A stretch of 64,000 bases of DNA from Verrucomicrobiaceae bacterium (GCA_027484445.1 JAIXSY010000023.1:1-64000), one strand, 5' to 3'. Numbered from the stretch's first letter, positions 32,503 through 42,058 are shown. Notes: a model not told the origin generated them from the letters alone. Numbers and translations: made by a program.

Positions 32503-35415
32503 TCACTCGCGTGACCCAGGGATGATCTTCAGCTCCAGCTCCTTGCCTTCCCGCAGCACGGTGATGGTGGTGGGCGTGCCGATCTTCAGCTCGCCCATCA
32601 GGCTGGTGTAGTCATAGATGTTCAGCACGTCCTTACCGCCGAGCTTGATGATGATGTCGCCGCCCTTCACACCAGCCTTTCCAGCTGGGCCGATGGGAGA
32701 CACGCCGCTGAGCTTAACGCCTTTGGTGTCACCTTGGGCATAGTCGGGGATGGTGCCGAGGTAGGCGCGCAGGCCGCCGCGCGTGCCTTGGTTTTTCGGA
32801 GCCTCCATGGCCACGTAGTCGGGATTGCTGTCTGCGGTGGCGATGCTGCGGGCGATCAGGCCCATGAGCTTGGCGATTTTCGCCGCGTTTTCGTAGTCGA
32901 TCTTTTCCGCCGTGTCGCTGGGCATGTGGTAGTCGGCATGGCTGCCGGTGAAGGCGTTCAGCGTCGGGATGCCACGCAGGTAGAAGGTGGTGCTGTCGGT
33001 GGGCAGATGCGCGTCGTTCTGCGTGGTGATGGGCAGGCCGATGGGGGCATTGCGCTTCTCGATCTCCTTGGCCCACCAGGAGCTGGAGCCGACCCCCTGA
33101 AGCACAAGCGTCTTCTGGAAACGCCCGATCATGTCCATGTTCAGGCAGGCGGCGAACATGCCAGTGAGCTTGCCGTTCGGATCACCACGGAACATTTTGG
33201 CAAGGGATTCGACAAAGTGGTTGCTGCCCAGCAGGCCGAGTTCCTCACCGCTCCAGGCCGCGAAGATGACATCGCGGGTGAGCTGGATTTTGCCCTGCTT
33301 CTTCAGGTCCGCCAGATACTGGGCGATCTCGATCACGCCGGCCACGCCGCTGGCGTTGTCATCCGCGCCGTGGTGGATTTTGTTCAGGTCGTCTCCCTTT
33401 GCGCGGGAGTTGCCGCCGCCCTTGTTGCCCAGGTGGTCGATGTGCGCGCAGACAATGAGCGGGGCCACGTGCGGGTCCGGGTTCGCCTTGGCAGGCAGGA
33501 CACCGAGCACATTGCGGCCCCTTTTTTTCTCCTGACGGATGTCGATCGTGGCCGCCAGTTGGAGCTTGCCACACTCGATGCCGCCCATGAGGTCGCCGGT
33601 GTCCAGCTTGTCCTGCAGCTCCTTCAGCGTCTTGCCTGCGGGTTTGAGGAGCTTGTCGGCCAGGGCATCGGTGATGCTGATGGCAGCGATGCCGGAGGTG
33701 GCGAGCGAGGCATCAAAGCTCATCGGCACAAGTTGGTCCACCACCTTGCTGTTCGGGCCGCTGGCGATGATCAGCCCCTTGGCCCCCTTTTGACGAGCGA
33801 CGAGCGCCTTGTGCCGGAGGCTGGCGTAGCGCGTCAGGTCATCGCGGCGTTCCTTGGCAAGGCCCTCCGGCATGTAGCGCAGCACCAGCACCCATTTGTC
33901 CTTCACCTCCAGGTGGGCGTAGCTGCTGTAGGTCTCCAGGTTTTTGCCATTGGCACCCGTGGCTTCATCGGGCGTCTCGATGCCATAGCCGGCAAAGACG
34001 ATGGAGGCCGGTGGAATGTCTCCCAGCTGGGAGAAGGACAGAGGACGCCAGTCCAGATCGGCCTTGAAGGAAGTCTCTCCCAGCTTCAGCGCGTTCTTGT
34101 CTCCCAGCGCCACTCCGGCGGTGAAGTCAAAGGGCTCGAACCAGCCCTCGTCTCCATAAGGCTGAAGGCCGAGGCCCTGGAACACATCGGCCACATACTG
34201 CGTGGCCAGTCGCTCGCCCTCGGTGCCGGTCAGGCGGCCTTCAAACGCATCGCTGGCCAGGATCTCCACATGCGCCCGCAGGTCCGCCGGGGTGAACTCC
34301 GCCTGGGTCGCTGGGACTGCGGCCGCAGCCGTCTTGGCAGCCTGTGCCGAAGAAGCCCCCAGGGCCTTCATCGCCGCTTCATGGTTCCAGTCGGCCATGA
34401 AAATCTGGCTTTGGCCGTTCGCCGTGCGTCCGCTGGTCCAGGCGAGTTTTTTGCCATCCGGCGTGAAGACTGGCAGGCCGTCAAAGCCATCGGTCGTCGT
34501 CACGCGCACTGGCGCTTTTTCACCCTTCGCATCCACTAGGTAGAGCTCGAAGTTGGCGAAGCCATTGAGGTTCGTCGTGAAGATCAGATACTCCCCGCTC
34601 GGGTGAAAGTAGGGTGCCCAGCTCATCGCGCCTAGCTTGGTGAGCTGGCGCGGGTCGCTGCTGTCCGTGTTCATGCTCCAGACCTCCGCCACATCACCTT
34701 TGGGAGTGAAGCGCCGCCAGCAGATGCGCCTGCCATCCGCGCTGAAAAACGGCCCGCCATCGTAGCCAGGGACATCGGTCAGTTGCTTCACGTTCGACCC
34801 ATCCGCATCGGCGATGTAGAGGTCCATGAAGTACTGCTTGTCGATCTTCAGCCGCTCCTGGTCCTCCTTGGACAGCTGCTTTTCATAAGCCTGGCGGTTG
34901 CTGGCAAAGACCATCTTCGTGCCATCGGGCGACCACCCGCCTTCCGCATCGTAGCCGCGCGTCTGGGTCAGGTTCTTCAGCGACTTGTCCGCCAGATGGT
35001 ATTCCCAGATGTCGTAGTTTTCATCGTAGTCCCACGAGTACTTCCGCACGCGGCTGGTCTCGCGGTCTTTGTATTCAGCGGCCTGCAGTTCCTTCGACTT
35101 GGGATCCGTGTGCGTGCTGGCGAAGAGGATGCGCTTCCCATCGGGATGAATCCAGGCGCAGGTGGTCTTTCCCATGCCAGGGGAAATGCGCTCCTGGTCG
35201 CCCGTCTCCAGGTCCATCAGGTAGATCTGGTAAAAAGGATTCCCCGGCTCGCGCTCGGACTGAAAGACCATCTTTGTGCCATCGGCGCTGAAGTAGCCCT
35301 CGCCAGCCCTGCGGCCCTCGAAGGTGAGCTGGCGAACTTGGGAGAGAAAATCAGACTCCGACTGGGCAGAGGCTGCGAGAGCAGCAGTCAGGCAAAAGGC
35401 AAAGGTCAGGCGCAT
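32503..35415 (-). CDS. Exported TolB beta-propeller/M28 peptidase/PDZ fusion
   Basis: 970 residues from the ATG at 35415, giving signal peptide MRLTFAFCLTAALAASA; a longer frame starts at 35484. The first ~350 residues are PD40/WD40-like propeller blades (DGTKMVFQSE, DGKRILFAS, SPDGTKMVFASN, FTPDGKKLAWTSG). The M28 zinc aminopeptidase has HIDHLG, HHGADDNASG, WSGEELGLLGS, NMDMIGR and GSHADYHMPSDT, which carry the two-zinc ligands. A PA-like insert around residue 560 precedes it. A C-terminal PDZ domain (GVSPIGPAGKAGVKGGDIIIKLGG) closes the protein. Likely periplasmic or surface peptide degradation. Confidence 0.92.
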   Translation of the reverse strand: MRLTFAFCLTAALAASAQSESDFLSQVRQLTFEGRRAGEGYFSADGTKMVFQSEREPGNPFYQIYLMDLETGDQERISPGMGKTTCAWIHPDGKRILFASTHTDPKSKELQAAEYKDRETSRVRKYSWDYDENYDIWEYHLADKSLKNLTQTRGYDAEGGWSPDGTKMVFASNRQAYEKQLSKEDQERLKIDKQYFMDLYIADADGSNVKQLTDVPGYDGGPFFSADGRRICWRRFTPKGDVAEVWSMNTDSSDPRQLTKLGAMSWAPYFHPSGEYLIFTTNLNGFANFELYLVDAKGEKAPVRVTTTDGFDGLPVFTPDGKKLAWTSGRTANGQSQIFMADWNHEAAMKALGASSAQAAKTAAAAVPATQAEFTPADLRAHVEILASDAFEGRLTGTEGERLATQYVADVFQGLGLQPYGDEGWFEPFDFTAGVALGDKNALKLGETSFKADLDWRPLSFSQLGDIPPASIVFAGYGIETPDEATGANGKNLETYSSYAHLEVKDKWVLVLRYMPEGLAKERRDDLTRYASLRHKALVARQKGAKGLIIASGPNSKVVDQLVPMSFDASLATSGIAAISITDALADKLLKPAGKTLKELQDKLDTGDLMGGIECGKLQLAATIDIRQEKKRGRNVLGVLPAKANPDPHVAPLIVCAHIDHLGNKGGGNSRAKGDDLNKIHHGADDNASGVAGVIEIAQYLADLKKQGKIQLTRDVIFAAWSGEELGLLGSNHFVESLAKMFRGDPNGKLTGMFAACLNMDMIGRFQKTLVLQGVGSSSWWAKEIEKRNAPIGLPITTQNDAHLPTDSTTFYLRGIPTLNAFTGSHADYHMPSDTAEKIDYENAAKIAKLMGLIARSIATADSNPDYVAMEAPKNQGTRGGLRAYLGTIPDYAQGDTKGVKLSGVSPIGPAGKAGVKGGDIIIKLGGKDVLNIYDYTSLMGELKIGTPTTITVLREGKELELKIIPGSRE

Positions 35416-35480
35416 GGGTGAAAGAGCATCCTTTATACGCGCCCGTCTGCCCGATGCAGTCAAGAACCCATCGCCAGCCC

Positions 35481-36914
35481 TCAACGCAGCGGGGCGGGCA
35501 GGAAATCCCAGTCGAGCACCATTTTCTCCGTCAGGGCTTTTTTCAGCTGGAATTCGACCTGCTTCAGACGGGGATCACCGGCTAGGTTGTGCAGCTCTCC
35601 GGGATCTTTTTCCAAATCGTAAAGCTCAAAGGTAGGGCGCGGGGAGGTGAAGTAGGTCTTGGCATGCTCCGCACTCAGGCGTGCCTCTGCGTGCGCAGCC
35701 TCGATCTGTTTCCAGGAGGGATCACCGGCGCTGTCCACCGGCTTGACCGCTCCGTGAGGGGTGCAGTTGTAGATGAGCTTGTAGCGGTCGCTGCGCACGC
35801 AGCGGGCGAGGTCAAAGATGTTCGCGCTGATGTCAGGCTTCATGCCCCCATCGCCGCCATGCGGGCCCCGCTCCGCAAAAATGTGCTGGCGTGGCTGAAA
35901 GGGCTGACCGCGCAGTTGCTTCAGAAAGCTGACGCCGCTCATGCTAGGCAGCGGAGGGATGCCCGCTGCGTCCAGCATCGTCGGGGTAAAGTCCTCACCC
36001 GAGAGCAGGTTGTGGGCTTTTTGCCCCGGCTGCACGACGCCCGGCCAGCGGACGATGCAGGGCGTGTTGAGCCCAGGATCGGTCAGGTAGCCTTTGCCAT
36101 GCGGCATGGCCATGCCGTTGTCGCCGATGAAAATGACAAGCGTGTTTTGGGCGAGCCCGCGCTGGTCCAGCACCTCGAGCACCGTTTTCACGTCCTCATC
36201 CAGGTGCTCCACTTCCTGGAGATACTTGGCGAGATCCTCGCGCACGCCAGGCAGGTCCGGCAGATGCGGCGGCAGGGTGATCTTCGCGGGATCGAGCCTA
36301 CCTTTGGATGAAACCGTGTCCCAGGGGTGATGCGGATCGCTGAAGCCGAGCCAGAAGAACCAGGGCTTTTCCTTTGGCACCCGGTCGAGGAAGGTGGCCA
36401 GCTTGCTGCCAAAGTCCTTCATGCCGCCCTTTTCCTCCACGTAATCGGCACGCTGCTTGAAGGTGCGCAGGTTTTCGCGGTCCATGAAGCCGCCCATGAC
36501 GGGCGAGGCACGCTTCATGCCCGGCTTTCCGGTGGAGGGACCGTCGAGATGGTAGCTGCGCCCTGCGATGCCGGTGTAGTAGCCGCCTTTCTCCCGAAGC
36601 AGATCAGGCAGCGCTGGCACATCTGAGGGCAAGGGCGAGGTGAAGCGCACCATGCGCACCGCCACTGGACTGCGGCCTGTCATGAGAGCGGCGCGCGATG
36701 GCACACACTGCGGGCAGGAGGTGAAAAAGCGGTCGAAGCAGATGCCCTCAGCAGCCAGCTTGTCCAGCGTAGGCGTGCGCACATCAGGGTTCCCATAGCA
36801 GCCCAGGTAAGGCACGCTGTGGTCATCCGAGAGCAGGAAAAGAATGTTCGGACGATCCACAGCGAGAAGGGGCAGCAGCGGGCAAATCCACAGGAGCAAA
36901 AGAAAGCGAAGCAT
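35481..36914 (-). CDS. Sulfatase (formylglycine-dependent, exported)
   Basis: 477 residues from the ATG at 36914, which gives a signal peptide MLRFLLLLWICPLLPLLA; a 101-residue upstream extension overlaps the divergent araC gene and is rejected. The sulfatase signature is CVPSRAALMTGR with Cys70 as the formylglycine precursor (C-x-P-S-R). The metal site begins ILFLLSDDHS (Asp30, Asp31) and includes FIGDNGMAMPHGK. It probably removes sulfate from polysaccharides. No maturase or glycosidase is adjacent. It is divergent from the second AraC regulator. Confidence 0.93.
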   Translation of the reverse strand: MLRFLLLLWICPLLPLLAVDRPNILFLLSDDHSVPYLGCYGNPDVRTPTLDKLAAEGICFDRFFTSCPQCVPSRAALMTGRSPVAVRMVRFTSPLPSDVPALPDLLREKGGYYTGIAGRSYHLDGPSTGKPGMKRASPVMGGFMDRENLRTFKQRADYVEEKGGMKDFGSKLATFLDRVPKEKPWFFWLGFSDPHHPWDTVSSKGRLDPAKITLPPHLPDLPGVREDLAKYLQEVEHLDEDVKTVLEVLDQRGLAQNTLVIFIGDNGMAMPHGKGYLTDPGLNTPCIVRWPGVVQPGQKAHNLLSGEDFTPTMLDAAGIPPLPSMSGVSFLKQLRGQPFQPRQHIFAERGPHGGDGGMKPDISANIFDLARCVRSDRYKLIYNCTPHGAVKPVDSAGDPSWKQIEAAHAEARLSAEHAKTYFTSPRPTFELYDLEKDPGELHNLAGDPRLKQVEFQLKKALTEKMVLDWDFLPAPLR

Positions 36915-36986
36915 GGCGTGCCCAGGAACGAAGGCCGATGGGAAAACTTCGTGAAAAAGCAAGGTGCCCGCCGCAAGTTCATCGCC

Positions 36987-37835
36987 ATGGCCACCCTGCC
37001 CCACGACCTGACCGAAACCACCCTGGATGGCACCAAGACCCGCCGCTGGGTGGTGGAGGCTCATCAATGCGCCGAGATGCGCACGCACCGCATCGCTCGG
37101 CTGGGCTTTGATGAAGCAGTGCCACCTTACCGCCGGGTGCGCATGAGCCCGACGGGCAGCTTTGTGCTCGCCTGTGCCCGTGGGGAGGGCTCGATCCTGC
37201 TGGACGGTCGCTGGCAACGGGTGCGTCCCGGCATGGTCTGCCTAGCTCCACCGCGTGTGCTGAATGCCTTTGAGGCCACAGGCCGCGGCAAGTGGTGCTT
37301 TGCCTGGGTGCGCTATGAAGAGCCCAGCTTTGTCGTGCCGCTCGTCGGAGCAGCCTCGCCCGTGATTCCAGGCCATGCGGCTGAGGGCATCCTGCGTCTG
37401 ATCAGCGGACTGCGTGCCGAGTGGGAAGGTGAACGCGAGCCCCGCCTGTTGCATCACTGGCTGGAGCTGCTGCACACCACCCTGCGACGCATGTCCCAGC
37501 CTTGGCGGAGCAAAGAACCGCGCGTGGCCCGCCTGTGGGCGGATGTGGAGCAGGACTTGCAGCACGACTGGACGCTGGCCGAACTGGCGCACCGAAGCCA
37601 CTGCAGCCCGGAGCATCTGCGCCGCCTCTGCTTGAAGGAGCTAGGCCGCAGCCCCATGCAGCACCTGACCTGCCTGCGCATGGAATACGCCCGCCGCCTG
37701 CTGGAGCAGGATTCCGAGAAGCTGGAAAGCGTGGCCGAGCGCGTGGGCTACGCGAATGCCGCCATCTTTTCTCGCGTCTTCCGCCGCTGGGTCGGCGTCG
37801 CCCCTGGCGAATACCGCGGTGGCATCACGCCATGA
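36987..37835 (+). CDS. AraC-family transcriptional regulator (paralog 2)
   Basis: 282 residues from the ATG at 36987, the start that leaves a 72-bp gap to the divergent sulfatase. The effector domain has YRRVRMSPTGSFVLACARGEG and CFAWVRYEEP. Helix-turn-helix segments are WTLAELAHRSHCSPEHLRRLCLKELG and LESVAERVGYANAAIFSRVFRRWVGVAPGEY. Alignment by eye with the regulator at 30647-31537 shows the same pattern throughout, so they are paralogs about 6 kb apart. Likely regulates the sulfatase. Confidence 0.9.
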   Translation: MATLPHDLTETTLDGTKTRRWVVEAHQCAEMRTHRIARLGFDEAVPPYRRVRMSPTGSFVLACARGEGSILLDGRWQRVRPGMVCLAPPRVLNAFEATGRGKWCFAWVRYEEPSFVVPLVGAASPVIPGHAAEGILRLISGLRAEWEGEREPRLLHHWLELLHTTLRRMSQPWRSKEPRVARLWADVEQDLQHDWTLAELAHRSHCSPEHLRRLCLKELGRSPMQHLTCLRMEYARRLLEQDSEKLESVAERVGYANAAIFSRVFRRWVGVAPGEYRGGITP

Positions 37836-38327
37836 GCCCCACCTCAGCATGGGGCGCCCCTACAGGGCTCATGGCCGCGTGGGCGGCACCTATCCTGGGG
37901 CGTTGCCCCAGGCTGGTATGATACGGGCCTTTGGCCCTGAAACCCCGACCACGAAACCAACCCAGCCAGCCTTCCCAACCGCCAAACGCGCGCCCTATCC
38001 CAGAGCGAGCCCCAAGCGCCAAACACACATTCCGACCCAGCACCATGCCCGGACGCCCTCCCCAGCGCCAAAGGCGCGTCCCATCTCAGCCCACAGCCTC
38101 ACCTGAGGATTGCACACGAGGCAGTGACCCTAACGATGAAACAACCCACCAGCACCACACCAGGACGCCCTCCCCAGCGCCAAAGGCGCGTCCCATCTCA
38201 GCCCAGGGCAACGCCCTGGGGAAAGGGGCGAAAAGAGAGCTCTTGAGCCCTGAAGGGGCGCCCGATGCAGCGCAGCTGTGCGGAGGACACGCTTGCTTTT
38301 TCAGGCAGACGGCCATCACTGCACAGC
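37836..38327. repeat. Intergenic REP-like repeat patch
   Basis: This ~490-bp gap holds a perfect 43-bp direct repeat at 38051-38093 and 38163-38205. Each copy contains a GCGCC-aaa-GGCGC hairpin. Two related palindromes also occur: CCTGGGGCGTTGCCCCAGG at 37894-37912 and CCCAGGGCAACGCCCTGGG at 38202-38220, the second in inverse orientation. A degenerate third unit lies near 37980. No gene reads convincingly; open frames here are low-complexity Pro/Ala/Arg. Confidence 0.65.
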
Positions 38328-38783
38328 ATGAAAGTGAAACACCTCTTCATCTCCCCCGAGCACAACTTCTTCGGCCACCATGGCCAACCCGCTGGGAAAG
38401 CTCCCATGATCGAGGTGCCCGAGGTGGAATGTGTCGCGGGCAAAGGCCTGAAAGGCGACCGTTTCTTTGGCTGGAAGGAGAACTACAAGGGTCAGGCCAC
38501 CTTCTTCTCCCTGGAGGTCTATGAATCTCTCTGCGCGCGTTTCGCCGTGCATGACCTGCCCCCCTCGGTGTTCCGCCGGAACATCATCGTGCAAGGAGCC
38601 GACCTGAATGCGCTGATTGGACAAGAGTTTGAGATCCAGGGCATCCGCTTTCTCGGCACTGAGGAAAGCCGTCCCTGCTACTGGATGAACGAGGCCTTTG
38701 CGCCTGGCGCGGAAGAGGCAATGAAAGGACAAGGCGGTCTGCGTGCCAAAGTGCTGAGCGATGGCACACTGCGCTGCGACTGA
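38328..38783 (+). CDS. MOSC-domain protein
   Basis: 151 residues from the ATG at 38328. MOSC domains bind molybdenum cofactor or pyridoxal-linked sulfur carriers through a conserved Cys. Here VECVAGKGLKGDRFFG is the N-terminal strand pattern and FRRNIIVQG a conserved segment. SRPCYWMNEAFAPGAEEAMKGQGGLRAKVL carries the key Cys. It is a stand-alone short form with a probable sulfur-transfer role; the substrate is unknown. Upstream lies the REP-like patch. Confidence 0.85.
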   Translation: MKVKHLFISPEHNFFGHHGQPAGKAPMIEVPEVECVAGKGLKGDRFFGWKENYKGQATFFSLEVYESLCARFAVHDLPPSVFRRNIIVQGADLNALIGQEFEIQGIRFLGTEESRPCYWMNEAFAPGAEEAMKGQGGLRAKVLSDGTLRCD

Positions 38784-38821
38784 ACCCGAATCCCTCAACC
38801 CACAGCAAGCGGGCACAAAGC

Positions 38822-40150
38822 TTAACCCTGAAGCGTCTCAACCCGCATCCAGCTCGGTTCACCGAGCACGCAATCCAACGCGCGGATGGCCGACAGGGCG
38901 TCTTTCATATCGCCTAGCTTGGCGTCATGGATCATCAGCACCAGGAACGTCTGTCCGCTCGTGTCCTCGAGGTCTTCAGGCTGAATCATGGAGGAGATGC
39001 CGATGCTGCGCTTGCCGAGTTCAGCAGCCACCTGGGCGAGAACGCCAGGCTCATCGGCGACGGTAATGCGCAGGTAGTAGTGCGAGACGGTGTCATCCAC
39101 CGGCTTGCTTTTGCCATAAAGGCCATGCGGCACGAATCCACTGTGACGCGCGCCATAGACGAGCGTGGCGGCAGCCTCGCATAAGTCACTGATCACGGAA
39201 CTGCTGGTCGGGTCCTGACCGGCGCCACGGCCATAAAAAAGCGTCTCGCCGACAATGTCACCATTCACCAGCACAGCATTGAAGCTGCCGCTGACGCTGG
39301 CCAGCACATGGCTCAGAGGCACCAGCGTGGGCTGCGTGCGCACCTCGACAAGGCCTTGAGCATCGGCACGGATGACAGAGAGGAGCTTGATCGTGTAGCC
39401 GAGACGGCGAGCGAACTTGAAATCCGCGATGTCGATCTTGTCCACGCCTTCGACATGGACGCAGTCCTGGGGGATCCAAAAGCCGTAGCTGAGGGAGGCG
39501 AGGATGATGGCCTTGTGCGCCGCATCCCAGCCGCTGACGTCCAGCGTGGGATCAGCCTCCGCATAGCCTTTTTCTTGAGCCTCGCGGAGGGCATCGGCAT
39601 AGCTAAGCCCAGCCTGGCTCATGCGGGTCAGGATGTAGTTGCAGGTGCCATTGATGATGCCGTGGATGGAGAGGATGCGGTTGCCCACGAGCCCTTCCTG
39701 CAAGACCTGAATGATGGGAATGCCGCCCGCGACGGCTGCTTCAAAGTAAATGGGCACGCCACACTGCTCGGCGAGGGCGAAGAGCTCTTGCCCACGCTCG
39801 GCCAGCAGGGCTTTGTTGCCCGTGACGACGATTTTTTTCGCCCGCAGGGCCGCGCAGACGAGATCGTAAGCCGTGGTGGTGCCACCGATGAGTTCGACGA
39901 CAACCTGGATCTCCGCGTCTTCGATCAGGTCCTGCCAGCGGGTGCTGACCATCTCGGACGGCAGCGAAACGTCGCGCGGGCGAGTCAGATCGCGAACGAT
40001 GACCCGCTTTACCCGAATGTCTGCCCCGGTGCGCTGGACGATGAGGTCACGGTTCGTGTCGAGGTTTTTGAAAACGCCAGCACCGACATTCCCCAAACCG
40101 GCAAGGCCGATGTGGATGGTGCGGGGTGCAGCGTGGGGGGAGACTGGCAT
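38822..40150 (-). CDS. hom: Homoserine dehydrogenase
   Basis: 442 residues from the ATG at 40150; a longer frame from 40225 would overlap purA. Reduces aspartate semialdehyde to homoserine for threonine and methionine synthesis. The NAD(P) loop is GLAGLGNVGAGV. TGNKALLAERG (catalytic Lys) and YFEAAVAGGIPIIQ follow, with NGTCNYILTRM and EKGYAEADPTLDVSGWDAAHKA as the catalytic region. A C-terminal ACT domain (YYLRITVADEPGVLAQVA) suggests feedback regulation. It lies 34 bp downstream of purA on the same strand. Confidence 0.96.
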   Translation of the reverse strand: MPVSPHAAPRTIHIGLAGLGNVGAGVFKNLDTNRDLIVQRTGADIRVKRVIVRDLTRPRDVSLPSEMVSTRWQDLIEDAEIQVVVELIGGTTTAYDLVCAALRAKKIVVTGNKALLAERGQELFALAEQCGVPIYFEAAVAGGIPIIQVLQEGLVGNRILSIHGIINGTCNYILTRMSQAGLSYADALREAQEKGYAEADPTLDVSGWDAAHKAIILASLSYGFWIPQDCVHVEGVDKIDIADFKFARRLGYTIKLLSVIRADAQGLVEVRTQPTLVPLSHVLASVSGSFNAVLVNGDIVGETLFYGRGAGQDPTSSSVISDLCEAAATLVYGARHSGFVPHGLYGKSKPVDDTVSHYYLRITVADEPGVLAQVAAELGKRSIGISSMIQPEDLEDTSGQTFLVLMIHDAKLGDMKDALSAIRALDCVLGEPSWMRVETLQG

Positions 40151-40184
40151 GGTGCGGGGGGAAGAAAAAGCGAAGGCCGTGCGC

Positions 40185-41456
40185 TTACGCCACCAAGGTC
40201 TGTTCGCGAGCGGGTCCGACGCCAAGGAGGCTGATGCGGGCTCCGGTCAGTTCTTCGACACGCTTCAGGTAGGCCTTGGCGAGTGGAGGCAGATCGTCAA
40301 AGCGGGTGATGCCGCTGAGGTCTTGTTTCCAGCCCTGATGGGTTTCATAGATCGGCTCACAGGCCTCGATGTCTTCCACGGTGCTTGGCGGATACTGGAT
40401 GACTTCTCCACGGAGCTTGTAGGCCGTGCAGATCTGAACTTCATCGAGACCGTCCAGTCCATCGAGGTTGGTGATGGCCAGTTCATCCGCGCCATTGATC
40501 ATGACCGCGTAGCGAACCAGCACTGCATCCAGCCAGCCACAGCGGCGGGCACGGCCCGTGGTGGCCCCGAACTCGCGGCCCATGTTGTGCAGCATGTCGC
40601 CGATGGAATCGTTCTCCGTGACAAACGGACCACTGCCGACGCGGGTGGTGTAGGCTTTGCAAACCGCCACCACTTTGTCGATCATGCGTGGCGGCACGCC
40701 AGAGCCTGTGCAGGCACCTCCTGTCGTGGTGTTTGAGCTGGTGACGAAGGGGTAGGTGCCATGGTCGATGTCCAGGTATGTGCCCTGAGCACCTTCGAAA
40801 AGCAGGCTCTTGCCGGCTTGGATGGCTTCGTGGCAGACCACGGCGGTGTTCGTGATGTGCGGAGCTAGCTCCTTCGCCGCAGCGAGGATCTTTTCCACGG
40901 TCTCTTCGACGGGCAAGGCCTCAATGCCAGAGGCGACGATGAACTCGTTGTTGGAGACAATGCGCTCGCGCAATTCCACCGCGAGTTTTTCAGGCCGTGT
41001 CAGCAAGATGGCACGCAGGCCATTGCGCTCGACTTTGTCTGCGTAGGCTGGGCCGATGCCGCGACCCGTCGTGCCGATGGCTTTGGCACCACGTCTTGCC
41101 TCACGGGCACGATCCAGAGCCCGGTGGTAGGGCATGACGAGGTGGCAGGTCTCACTGATCTTCAGGTTCTCGGCGGTGATCTTTACGCCCTGGCCGCGCA
41201 GCTTGGCCATCTCTTCCAGAAGGCCGATGGGGTCCAGAACGACACCGTTGCCGATGACGCAGAGTTTTTCTGCCCAAAGAATGCCACTGGGGATGAGGTG
41301 CAGGATGTATTTTTGACCATTGCTGATCACGGTATGACCGGCGTTGCTGCCACCTGCGGCACGCACGACGACATCGGTCTTTTCCGTCAGGAAATCGACG
41401 ATCTTACCTTTTCCTTCATCGCCCCACTGGGCGCCGACAACAATGGTATTGGACAT
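40185..41456 (-). CDS. purA: Adenylosuccinate synthetase
   Basis: 423 residues. Converts IMP, GTP and aspartate to adenylosuccinate. Signatures are VVGAQWGDEGKGKIVD (GTP-binding and catalytic Asp13), GGSNAGHT (His41 equivalent), GTTGRGIGPAYADK, FEGAQGTYLDIDHGTYPFVTSSNT and GVPPRMIDKVVAVCKAYTTRVG. It is full length. It probably forms a transcription unit with homoserine dehydrogenase. Confidence 0.97.
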   Translation of the reverse strand: MSNTIVVGAQWGDEGKGKIVDFLTEKTDVVVRAAGGSNAGHTVISNGQKYILHLIPSGILWAEKLCVIGNGVVLDPIGLLEEMAKLRGQGVKITAENLKISETCHLVMPYHRALDRAREARRGAKAIGTTGRGIGPAYADKVERNGLRAILLTRPEKLAVELRERIVSNNEFIVASGIEALPVEETVEKILAAAKELAPHITNTAVVCHEAIQAGKSLLFEGAQGTYLDIDHGTYPFVTSSNTTTGGACTGSGVPPRMIDKVVAVCKAYTTRVGSGPFVTENDSIGDMLHNMGREFGATTGRARRCGWLDAVLVRYAVMINGADELAITNLDGLDGLDEVQICTAYKLRGEVIQYPPSTVEDIEACEPIYETHQGWKQDLSGITRFDDLPPLAKAYLKRVEELTGARISLLGVGPAREQTLVA

Positions 41457-41502
41457 TTCTTGAGATCGCGGCGCACGCCGCAGGGATTGGGGGTTGGGGG
41501 GA

Positions 41503-41539
41503 GAAAAAAGAACGCTGCCGGCCTCACCGGGCCGACAGC
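41503..41539 (-). terminator. Rho-independent terminator after the FHA gene
   Basis: On the minus strand GCTGTCGGCC (41539-41530) pairs with GGCCGGCAGC (41523-41514) with one mismatch, then TTCTTTTTT follows. It ends the FHA-protein transcript before purA. Confidence 0.75.
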
Positions 41540-41563
41540 GAAAATCCGGCCTTGTTCAGCGCA

Positions 41564-42058
41564 TCAGGCGGTGAGATTCAGGGCGCTGTAGATCGCATAG
41601 GCACATCCGGCGAGCATCAGGAAGCCGAGCCCGTAGAGCGGGCCGTAGCCATAGCTCTTCGGCTTGGACTTGGGTCCGAAGCCGCTGCGACGAGATTTGT
41701 CGATGGGGGTCGCGCCATAGCCAGTGTGGGTGAGGGTCTGCGGGGCGCTGTAGCTGGCCTCGGCAGGCTCTTCATCACCGATGAAAACAACCTCGACATG
41801 ACCGATGGTGAAGACGCCCCCATGGGCCATCTCCAAGCTATCGACGCGCTGGCCGCCCACGAAGGTGCCGTTGGTCGAACCGAGATCGCTGAAAATCCAG
41901 ACACTGCCATCAAAGACGAATTCACCATGATGACTCGAGATCGAGTCGTGGGCGATGACGAGCGCATTGTCAGCAGCCCGGCCCAGGGCGATGCGTTCGG
42001 AGTTCAGCTCCGCTTCGCCTGTCTGGCCTTCGGGGGTGGTAAATTGGATTTTTGCCAT
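41564..42058 (-). CDS. FHA-domain protein with C-terminal membrane anchor
   Basis: 164 residues. An N-terminal FHA domain binds phosphothreonine: RIALGRAADNALVIAHDSISSHHGEF and FSDLGSTNGTFVGGQRV contain the expected Gly-Arg, Ser-x-x-His and Asn-Gly residues. A Ser/Pro/Gly linker follows and a single TM helix (YGLGFLMLAGCAYAIYSAL) ends the protein. A membrane-tethered phospho-reader; the cognate kinase is not in the window. Confidence 0.88.
   Translation of the reverse strand: MAKIQFTTPEGQTGEAELNSERIALGRAADNALVIAHDSISSHHGEFVFDGSVWIFSDLGSTNGTFVGGQRVDSLEMAHGGVFTIGHVEVVFIGDEEPAEASYSAPQTLTHTGYGATPIDKSRRSGFGPKSKPKSYGYGPLYGLGFLMLAGCAYAIYSALNLTA

Noticed and set aside
32734..34539. 601-residue open frame antisense to the M28 peptidase gene
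   Set aside because: It is a shadow of a high-GC gene: low-complexity Val/Gly/Ala/His/Arg composition with no motif, opposite a clearly coding strand.
36915..37217. 101-residue N-terminal extension of the sulfatase
   Set aside because: It overlaps the divergent araC gene and would bury the clear signal peptide at 36914.
37756..38524. Pro/Arg-rich frames in the REP-like patch
   Set aside because: They translate the 43-bp repeat and palindromes and show no family features.
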